Shown piece after piece: positions 1 through 4,087 of a DNA stretch of 7,227 bases. This stretch comes from Thermoplasmatota archaeon (GTDB lineage: Archaea > Thermoplasmatota > E2 > DHVEG-1). The DNA lies in NCBI GenBank assembly GCA_016930995.1, contig JAFGFQ010000111.1:1-7227 (forward strand), given 5' to 3'. The notes beneath the pieces are model-generated. The model did not search any database, was not told the origin of the DNA, and saw nothing but the letters and a program-made list of their open reading frames with translations. The number at the start of each line of letters is the position of its first letter. Position 1 is the first letter of the stretch. The translations under genes and the position numbers were made by a program.

Positions 1-1
1 G

Positions 2-88
2 GAAGACACCACCCTGAAACAAGAACTCCCTGGATACAAGGAATACTCAACAAAAGTACGATATAAAATCATCCCGCTTCTCTGGTAG
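2..88 (+). CDS. C-terminal end of an isoprenylcysteine carboxyl methyltransferase-like membrane protein (partial)
   Basis: Frame 2 is open from the window edge to a TAG at 86-88 and encodes 28 residues. They include ELPGYKEYSTKVRYKIIP and end in LLW. This pattern (E..L..ELPGY.EY...VRY..IP..W) is the usual C-terminus of the isoprenylcysteine carboxyl methyltransferase / phospholipid methyltransferase-like family, where it forms part of the S-adenosylmethionine-binding end of a small multi-pass membrane enzyme. The membrane segments and the rest of the active site lie upstream of the window, so the substrate cannot be judged; prokaryotic members are mostly uncharacterised. The gene is convergent with the lipoprotein gene ending at 174, with a hairpin in between. 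The family call rests on a short but distinctive tail. Confidence 0.75.
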   Translation, partial: EDTTLKQELPGYKEYSTKVRYKIIPLLW

Positions 89-108
89 ACCTTGAAAACA
101 AGATGAAA

Positions 109-131
109 AGTCACAACAGAGTGACTGTTGT
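109..131 (+). terminator. Overlapping hairpins between convergent genes, possible terminator
   Basis: Two overlapping inverted repeats lie 20 bases after the methyltransferase stop. AGTCAC (109-114) pairs with GTGACT (121-126), and alternatively ACAACAG (113-119) pairs with CTGTTGT (125-131). A short T-containing stretch follows but no long T-run. The position between two converging genes fits a transcript end for either strand. Function is inferred from position only. Confidence 0.4.
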
Positions 132-173
132 TCTACAATAATCTTTGTGGTAGGTCTGATGTCATCTTCTGGT

Positions 174-1487
174 TTATGAAATGAGCCTTCCAGTGAGGGT
201 GACATACTGGTTTGATACAGGGTTAACAGCTGTTTTCTCCCCAGAAATCTCAAGATCATACCCAGGGAACCCAAAGTCACTAACCGTTGGATCCAGTGCT
301 ACAGCATCTTTGCCACCGAGGTCATAGACGGACAACTTGTTTTTATTATAAGAATTGTAGAATGACGGCTGGAACATAAATTCAAAATCGATACTTACAG
401 TCGCCGTCTCCGTATTATTATTTAACAGAACAAGACCACCAAACGTAAACATCTGAGGAATCGTCCCTGTCTTGCTTGAAAGGTCAGGCCATTCATACAT
501 GATGTTTGTTTTCGTACCATTGTCACGGAGAGCAAAAAACTCAATCTGTGTCGGGACAACGAACACATCCAAGGGCTGACTCGATTGAAAACTGTACTCG
601 ATGGTCATGAAATCAATAAGCCCGGTAAATGTCTTAGCATCACCACCGATATACATAATATTCGCTGGTTCAAGCACGAGGGTTTGAACAAGAGACTGAT
701 ACATCGGCTCCCCAAAGCGTTCTTCGACCAACCGAATCAACGACTGTTCAGCGATTGTCCAGAGCATATCGGTGTCGACATCAGAAGCCAGTGCATACAC
801 ATGAGACGATGTGAAAACTAGCCAAGAGGAAATCCCGATATTACAGAGCAACGAGCAGAGTAAAATGGAGAGGTCCTCGCAGGTTCCCTGCTTCGCTGAG
901 ATGGTTTCCTGAGGAGTCTGCAGGGAGCTGTTGTCCAATGGTGCAGCGATACAGGTGTAGTTCATAAGGATATCCCGATATAATGCATTGAGCTGACATT
1001 CCTTCGCAGAAGAACCACATCCTATGATGATCGCGTTTGCATAGGACTGCAACCCGCTGTCGTTGACGACTACTTTTTCGACAAACGGTGCTGCATATTC
1101 TAGAAAAGGATCGGAGGACGGCTGCTCCCATCGTGTTGCATCAAAAGGGAAAAAGTCTGCGTTGTCTCCAACACCGTCACCATCGGAATCCTGCCATTCT
1201 GTTTGGTCAAAAGGAAACGCATCAGCGTTATCACCGACCCCGTCGCCATCGGTATCGCTCGTCTCATTGACATCCTGAGGGAATGCATCGGTGTTATCAC
1301 CAACACCATCACCATCAGAGTCTTGCCACTCGGTGTCGTTCGTAGGAAAAGCATCGAAGGCATCATTATATCCATCGCCATCCGTATCAATTTTTGTAAT
1401 ATCCACTTGTGTGTTTTCAAAACATCCACTCATCATCCCAACAGTAATGAGTAAGGCTCCTACGAGCATACCTACACATTTTCTCAC
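174..1487 (-). CDS. Lipoprotein with four thrombospondin type 3 repeats and a transglutaminase-like domain
   Basis: This 437-residue exported protein starts at a GTG (1487-1485) 8 bases after GGAG. It opens with R-K, a hydrophobic stretch and the lipobox MSGC, making Cys22 the likely lipid anchor. Residues 34-121 are four 22-residue thrombospondin type 3 repeats (DSDGDGVGDNADAFP type), which bind calcium in known proteins and here probably form a rigid stalk. Residues about 195-250 resemble the transglutaminase-like fold: QGTCEDLSILL carries candidate catalytic Cys203 and SSHVYAL carries His229. The usual third residue, an Asp four positions after a Trp, aligns with Glu247 after Trp243. The last 180 residues look like beta-rich extracellular sequence and were not recognised. 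Such folds act as cross-linking enzymes, peptidases or inactive binders; which applies here is unknown. A TTG at 1550 is also in frame but would put 21 extra polar residues before the signal peptide and has no clear ribosome binding site. Confidence 0.85.
   Translation of the reverse strand: MRKCVGMLVGALLITVGMMSGCFENTQVDITKIDTDGDGYNDAFDAFPTNDTEWQDSDGDGVGDNTDAFPQDVNETSDTDGDGVGDNADAFPFDQTEWQDSDGDGVGDNADFFPFDATRWEQPSSDPFLEYAAPFVEKVVVNDSGLQSYANAIIIGCGSSAKECQLNALYRDILMNYTCIAAPLDNSSLQTPQETISAKQGTCEDLSILLCSLLCNIGISSWLVFTSSHVYALASDVDTDMLWTIAEQSLIRLVEERFGEPMYQSLVQTLVLEPANIMYIGGDAKTFTGLIDFMTIEYSFQSSQPLDVFVVPTQIEFFALRDNGTKTNIMYEWPDLSSKTGTIPQMFTFGGLVLLNNNTETATVSIDFEFMFQPSFYNSYNKNKLSVYDLGGKDAVALDPTVSDFGFPGYDLEISGEKTAVNPVSNQYVTLTGRLIS
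1125..1388 (-). repeat. Four tandem 66-base units encoding thrombospondin type 3 repeats
   Basis: Four in-frame 66-base units encode 22-residue calcium-binding repeats beginning at residues 34, 56, 78 and 100 of the lipoprotein. Each has the D-x-D-G-D-G-x-x-D core and a D-A/F-F-P turn. Units 2 and 4 both start DSDGDGVGDN and are preceded by TEWQ, suggesting a 44-residue higher-order duplication. The units differ at many synonymous positions, so they are not a recent expansion. Confidence 0.85.
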
Positions 1488-1499
1488 ATCACCATCTCC
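1488..1499 (-). promoter_or_regulatory. Ribosome binding site deciding the GTG start of the TSP3 lipoprotein
   Basis: Read on the minus strand the site is GGAGATGGTGAT followed directly by GTG. GGAG ends 8 bases before the start, and GGTGAT also matches the pairing region of the 16S 3' end. This supports the GTG at 1487 over the upstream TTG at 1550. Confidence 0.6.
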
Positions 1500-1524
1500 A
1501 CATTTCGTAGTATTCGCATGGCTT

Positions 1525-1542
1525 GCTTCTTTAAAAATGTAT
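1525..1542 (-). promoter_or_regulatory. TATA-like box for the TSP3 lipoprotein
   Basis: Minus-strand ATACATTTTTAAAGAAGC contains TTTTTAAAG, a good archaeal TATA-like element, with an A-rich stretch upstream (possible BRE). It ends about 40 bases before the GTG start. Transcription starting about 25 bases downstream would leave a leader of roughly 20 bases, enough for the GGAG site. The same 11-base core is found in front of the divergent gene. Confidence 0.45.
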
Positions 1543-1605
1543 TTTTTCAAAAAAGTTTCAACATTAAAAAGAATCTCATCAATGAATCTTCACTTAGCTA
1601 AGTAC

Positions 1606-1623
1606 ATACATGTTTTTAAAGAA
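1606..1623 (+). promoter_or_regulatory. TATA-like box for the divergent small lipoprotein
   Basis: ATACATGTTTTTAAAGAA contains the same 11-mer (TTTTTAAAGAA, 1613-1623) as the minus-strand promoter, in mirror orientation. It lies 33 bases before the ATG at 1657, so the predicted leader is short but includes AGGAAG (1644-1649), 7 bases from the start. A second AT-rich element (TAATATAT, 1634-1641) is too close to the ATG to be the main box. Confidence 0.45.
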
Positions 1624-1656
1624 ATAACTGTTCTAATATATCTAGGAAGCCATGGC

Positions 1657-2109
1657 ATGAGACGACAACTAAGGATTATAATACCATGTGTGCTGCTCCT
1701 AATATTTTGTTGTGCTGGCTGTGAACAACTCATGATGAAACAGGACAAGGTTACCGTCAACATTATGCTTGCTGTTTCCATGAACGTCCTCGATGCAGAC
1801 AACAGGCCTGTTGAAGCCAGTGTTGTCGATGGTGTGAAGGTGACAACCGAGATACAAAGAAACGGTAAGGATCGTTTAGTGTTCGATCGGGTTGTGCAAA
1901 ACGGAGCATGTCAAGCGACGGCTAGCTTTGAGATTTCCCAGGGACAGTTCATCACCTGTACTGCGACCCTGCAGAGTGGTTATGGGGACTATCAACCAGT
2001 GACCCCTGGGACGGTCACACTCACATGGGAAACGGTGAACGCCTCAAAAAATTACGGAGGCATCTACAACTGGTACCCAACGATTACACTTCAGATGAAG
2101 TCAGAGTAA
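1657..2109 (+). CDS. Small lipoprotein of unknown function, beta-rich
   Basis: This 150-residue protein starts at an ATG 7 bases after AGGAAG. It has a typical lipoprotein signal: MRRQLR, a hydrophobic core, then CCAGC, with Cys22 as the likely lipidation site. The rest alternates polar and hydrophobic residues in beta-strand style (DADNRPVEASVVDGVKVTTE, later TPGTVTLTW), which suggests one extracellular Ig-like or carboxypeptidase-regulatory-like sandwich. No catalytic motif is visible and no family was recognised. Two Cys in the mature part (in NGACQAT and FITCTAT) could form a disulphide. The same frame is open back to 1291, but that part runs antisense through the neighbouring lipoprotein gene and its promoter, and the signal peptide plus ribosome binding site fix the start here. 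It is divergent from the TSP3 lipoprotein and may share regulation with it. Confidence 0.75.
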   Translation: MRRQLRIIIPCVLLLIFCCAGCEQLMMKQDKVTVNIMLAVSMNVLDADNRPVEASVVDGVKVTTEIQRNGKDRLVFDRVVQNGACQATASFEISQGQFITCTATLQSGYGDYQPVTPGTVTLTWETVNASKNYGGIYNWYPTITLQMKSE

Positions 2110-2172
2110 TATCTGCACATGCAATCGTGTTGTTCTTGAATCATGATGTTTGATAAAAATAAGGAAGAAGGA

Positions 2173-2217
2173 AGTTGTGCCGATATATCAGGGGAGGCAA
2201 AAAAGAGTGGCACAACT
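2173..2217 (+). terminator. Perfect 9-bp inverted repeat in a convergent gap, possible bidirectional terminator
   Basis: AGTTGTGCC (2173-2181) is exactly complementary to GGCACAACT (2209-2217). Allowing one bulged A, two more G-C pairs extend the stem outward. The 27-base loop holds the palindrome GATATATC (2182-2189) and an A-run that reads CTTTTTTG on the minus strand. It lies between genes ending at 2109 (plus) and 2253 (minus). A terminator is the simplest reading, although no T-run follows the stem on the plus strand. Confidence 0.4.
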
Positions 2218-2218
2218 C

Positions 2219-2238
2219 CATCTTTGGGGGGAAGGATG
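2219..2238 (+). other. Small hairpin with a six-G loop
   Basis: CATCTTT (2219-2225) pairs with AAGGATG (2232-2238) through six Watson-Crick pairs and one G-U, leaving a loop of six G. On the minus strand the wobble becomes a C-A mismatch, so the structure favours a plus-strand RNA. It directly follows the 9-bp inverted repeat. Its role is unknown. Confidence 0.3.
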
Positions 2239-2252
2239 CATCAGAGTATGCC

Positions 2253-2582
2253 CTACGCGAACCCTCTACAAGAGAAGAGAGGGGATGGATAAAAATCTCC
2301 GTTAGGCACACTGGTCTGCTTGTCCAGTCTTAAATTTGTCATTCTGGCTTGTTGTTCTTGTTTTATCGGAAGAATACTTGTATTAGGCTCGGTTGTTTCC
2401 ATAAGTAAGATGAGCTGGATCTCATGGATATGATGGAGATCGGTCATCAGCTCTAGGGTGACCTCATGGTGATTTCCTCCATTTTCGTACTGCTGGGCTG
2501 CGACGAGTACCGAGGGAATCGAAACAAACAAGAAACCCGTAAGAAGCGTTCTAACGTATTTTTTCATGGATTGTTTTTTCAT
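2253..2582 (-). CDS. Small secreted protein of unknown function
   Basis: This 109-residue ORF begins with a classical export signal: several Lys/Arg in the first 11 residues, a hydrophobic core (LLTGFLFVSIPSVLV) and a likely cleavage site around VAA-QQ (residues 27-31). The mature part is about 80 residues, rich in His, Glu and Thr near the start (GGNHHEVTLELMTDLHHIHE), which could suit metal binding, although no known motif is present. No family was recognised. The ATG at 2582 is preceded by GTGAT six bases away; a second in-frame ATG at 2567 has no better site. It is convergent with the small lipoprotein and divergent from the DUF1801 gene. The signal peptide is the main reason to accept it as real; the tail after the first 60 residues is less convincing. 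Confidence 0.55.
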   Translation of the reverse strand: MKKQSMKKYVRTLLTGFLFVSIPSVLVAAQQYENGGNHHEVTLELMTDLHHIHEIQLILLMETTEPNTSILPIKQEQQARMTNLRLDKQTSVPNGDFYPSPLFSCRGFA

Positions 2583-2690
2583 GGTTTCATCACGTTTCCA
2601 TTTTTTGTTTTCTTATCCCAAGCATGAGATATTCCGCTTATATTCATTTTTTACAAATCAATTCCAATTCGTACCATATTCGTTCCCAAA

Positions 2691-2703
2691 TTTTTTTAAA
2701 AAA
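2691..2703 (+). promoter_or_regulatory. TATA-like box for the DUF1801 gene
   Basis: A block of seven T followed by six A (2691-2703) is the strongest TATA-like element upstream of the DUF1801 gene. Transcription would begin near 2722, after the in-frame ATG at 2713, which supports choosing the start at 2755. Confidence 0.4.
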
Positions 2704-2754
2704 TCAACAAGGATGACCCAGTGTTCAGTAAACCTTAAATGGCGTAGTGACGTC

Positions 2755-3111
2755 ATGTTTTTCATGGACAAGGCTGTTGATGAATATATCAAAAAACAAA
2801 AATCCCCTCAAAAGGAAATCTGTACACAGTTACAACGCATCATCCTGACCACATTCCCAACCATAAAAGAAGAGCTGAAGGTTGGGGTCCCTTGCTATGG
2901 CTGTTCTCCGAAGGATTCTTGTGGCAATTTTTACATCGCGGCGCTCAAAGATCATGTCAACCTTGGGTTTTCTCTCAGGGGACTGACAAAAAAGCAACAT
3001 GCACTCTTCCAGGGCGGTGGGAAGACAATGAAACATATCAAGGTGTACTGCGTCGAGGAGATTGATGAAAGCAACATCATCAGACTCTTAAAAATGGTCA
3101 GAAAAACCTAA
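2755..3111 (+). CDS. DUF1801 (YdhG-like) domain protein
   Basis: This 118-residue cytoplasmic protein matches the DUF1801 family along its length. VDEYIKKQKSP near the start is followed by a helix (residues 19-33), TFPTIKEELKVGVPCYG (33-49), the strand pair FYIAALKDHVNLGFSLRG (59-76) and GGGKTMKHIKV (87-97). The family folds into a compact alpha/beta domain related to bacterial YdhG, which has been described as a possible iron chaperone, but the biochemical role of most members is unproven. Three Cys (47, 50 and 56) cluster around the central loop and are unusual enough to note. In-frame ATGs at 2713 and 2764 are alternatives; 2755 is chosen because family members begin just before VDEY and the predicted transcript starts after 2713. 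It is convergent with the minus-strand ORF ending at 3138, 26 bases away. Confidence 0.8.
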   Translation: MFFMDKAVDEYIKKQKSPQKEICTQLQRIILTTFPTIKEELKVGVPCYGCSPKDSCGNFYIAALKDHVNLGFSLRGLTKKQHALFQGGGKTMKHIKVYCVEEIDESNIIRLLKMVRKT

Positions 3112-3137
3112 GTTGGTAAGGTGTGATCATGTGCTTT

Positions 3138-3362
3138 TCATTTCCGTGTGGTTAAGAAACATAAGGCAATGGATTTTGCGTTGTGCAACGCCTCTTTTGA
3201 GTTCATTCCATCCCGTATGTTTTCAAAGTAGGCTTGGACGAAGATTTTTTTTACTTCTTGTAGTTTTTTTCTATTTCCATTTCTGTTTAGAAAATTTGCA
3301 AACTCTTTGAACCATTCTGGATCGAGTTGTTGTTCATTTTGTGAAGAAGGCCTCTCCGACAT
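3138..3362 (-). CDS. Small helical protein of unknown function (74 residues)
   Basis: The ORF encodes a soluble, highly charged protein with no signal peptide. After a polar N-terminus, residues 14-70 look helical: DPEWFKEFANFLNRNGN, then KLQEVKKIFVQAYFENI, then a third helix beginning near NSKEALHNAKSIALCF. Regular spacing of hydrophobic residues suggests a three-helix bundle and argues for real coding. The family was not recognised. The ATG at 3362 is the only possible start because the codon before it is a stop, and it lies inside the end of the upstream ORF, so translation is probably coupled. GGAG occurs about 23 bases upstream, too far to act directly. The product may work with its overlapping neighbour, but no function can be assigned. 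Confidence 0.6.
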   Translation of the reverse strand: MSERPSSQNEQQLDPEWFKEFANFLNRNGNRKKLQEVKKIFVQAYFENIRDGMNSKEALHNAKSIALCFLTTRK

Positions 3363-3606
3363 CTATGTTATACTCTATTGTTTCTCCTATTTCTAGTTGG
3401 CGAGATAGAGTGTCAAAATGACAAAATGACATCAAATGCGTAGTGCGACTGTCCGATGATTGTAAGAGATTTTTTAAAAAAAAGTGGGTTGCATTCTGTG
3501 ATAATAGAATGATTCGTTCTGAGCAAACAGCCATGTACTCCAGAGTGCAGTCATGTTTCCTGCAACAAAGAATCATGAGTCTTAGTATCTCAAACCTTGC
3601 TATCAA
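3334..3606 (-). CDS. Small protein of unknown function overlapping the next ORF
   Basis: Up to 90 residues, with no signal peptide or clear domain. The second half (TTHLMSFCHFDTLSRQLEIG, then ETIEYNI) reads like a folded soluble protein, and the first half (FEILRLMILCCRKHDC, YMAVCSERIILLSQ) is hydrophobic and rich in Cys (five in the ORF). Its stop (3334-3336) lies 29 bases inside the following gene, an overlap that suggests a two-gene unit. The start is uncertain: the longest form uses TTG at 3606, while ATGs at 3576 and 3534 are possible and none has a clear ribosome binding site (a GGAG lies only 3 bases before 3534). An AT-rich element near 3632-3642 could be its TATA box. It may be spurious; the overlap with a more convincing ORF is the best support. 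Confidence 0.45.
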   Translation of the reverse strand: MIARFEILRLMILCCRKHDCTLEYMAVCSERIILLSQNATHFFLKNLLQSSDSRTTHLMSFCHFDTLSRQLEIGETIEYNIDVGEAFFTK

Positions 3607-3711
3607 GTAACAGAAAAATGGAAAGATTGTAACAAAAAATACCGTCTAAGTCGGGTTATCTATCCTGAAAATGACTCATTTTTCCCATAAAAAGGCATAA
3701 CAAGGAGAAGA

Positions 3712-3719
3712 TTTATTTA
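3712..3719 (+). promoter_or_regulatory. TATA-like box upstream of the G-rich hairpin region
   Basis: TTTATTTA preceded by the purine-rich AAGGAGAAGA (possible BRE). A start about 25 bases downstream falls near 3740, at the 5' edge of the G-run that forms the long-range stems. It could drive a small RNA or a long leader of the peptidase gene. Confidence 0.3.
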
Positions 3720-3738
3720 CTAGTTCAGCATATATTAC

Positions 3739-3861
3739 AATGGGGGTCTGGCCTTTCCTGATAAATAATTTTAGAATTCAAACCTTTCCTCCCAGACTTT
3801 TAAAACCCAGGCCCCCCTTTCCGTTTTAAGAACACCTGTGTGAAACGAAGAGATCCCCATT
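3739..3861 (+). ncRNA. Candidate structured RNA with three alternative pairings
   Basis: One strand, AATGGGGGTCTGG (3739-3751), can pair with three downstream segments. GTCTGG pairs with CCAGAC (3792-3797). GGGGGTCTGG pairs with CCAGGCCCCC (3807-3816) over 10 pairs with one G-U. AATGGGGGTCT pairs with AGATCCCCATT (3851-3861) over 11 pairs with one G-U. The second stem is followed by a T-rich stretch (CTTTCCGTTTT). A TATA-like box lies about 25 bases upstream of the first strand. Switching between pairings would resemble a regulatory leader or a small RNA, but no known riboswitch or RNA family was recognised, and G-run with C-run pairing can arise by chance. Confidence 0.3.
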
Positions 3862-4040
3862 AAAAAATCAAGACCATCCAAACGACTTTTTGCGAAGAAC
3901 GATTAGTAAAAAACCCTATCATTTCCTTCATATTCCTTCACTAAAAAAATCATCTTCCTTGCATAAATATTCGTTTAAAACAAATGATGGTCAATACACA
4001 GCGCCCCATAGATAAGTTTAAGAAAGAGAACACGTATTTA

Positions 4041-4050
4041 TTTTTATAAG
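4041..4050 (+). promoter_or_regulatory. TATA-like box for the C25 peptidase gene
   Basis: TTTTTATAAG lies 37 bases before the ATG. A start about 25 bases downstream of its centre falls near 4070, at the edge of the GGGGGT ribosome binding site (4071-4076), which is 11 bases from the start codon. Downstream of the box is GAAATAACT (4056-4064), also found after the TATA box of the small lipoprotein gene (1621-1629). Confidence 0.45.
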
Positions 4051-4087
4051 AATAAGAAATAACTATAATAGGGGGTACAAAAGAATT

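Larger units (their letters stand above)
3607..4087. other. 480-base intergenic stretch without a convincing gene
   Basis: No ORF of useful length with a start site was seen on either strand. The stretch is AT-rich apart from an unusual block of G- and C-runs between 3741 and 3861. It holds two TATA-like boxes on the plus strand, one at 3712-3719 and one at 4041-4050. The second fits the peptidase gene; the first would start a transcript at about 3740, exactly where the G-rich block begins. Confidence 0.6.

Noticed and set aside
841..1131. Alternative minus-strand open frame of 96 residues inside the TSP3 lipoprotein
   Set aside because: It is an out-of-frame shadow, with Arg- and Cys-rich composition and no start signal.
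1125..1388. Tandem repeats considered as a CRISPR array or minisatellite
   Set aside because: The 66-base units are in frame, encode a known calcium-binding repeat, and have no unique spacers.
1488..1550. Longer form of the TSP3 lipoprotein starting at TTG 1550
   Set aside because: It would place 21 polar and charged residues before the lipoprotein signal, has no ribosome binding site, and covers the probable TATA box.
1291..1656. Upstream extension of the small lipoprotein frame to 1291
   Set aside because: It runs antisense through the TSP3 repeats and the shared promoter region; the lipoprotein signal and AGGAAG site fix the start at 1657.
3113..3310. Plus-strand open frame of 65 residues after the DUF1801 gene
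   Set aside because: It is antisense to the more convincing 74-residue helical ORF, and its Phe-rich tail reflects A-rich sequence on the other strand.
3742..3816. 75-base stretch closed by a GC-rich stem and containing TTCAAA, resembling a tRNA
   Set aside because: The closing stem is 10 pairs rather than 7, and no D, anticodon or T stems with correct spacing can be formed.
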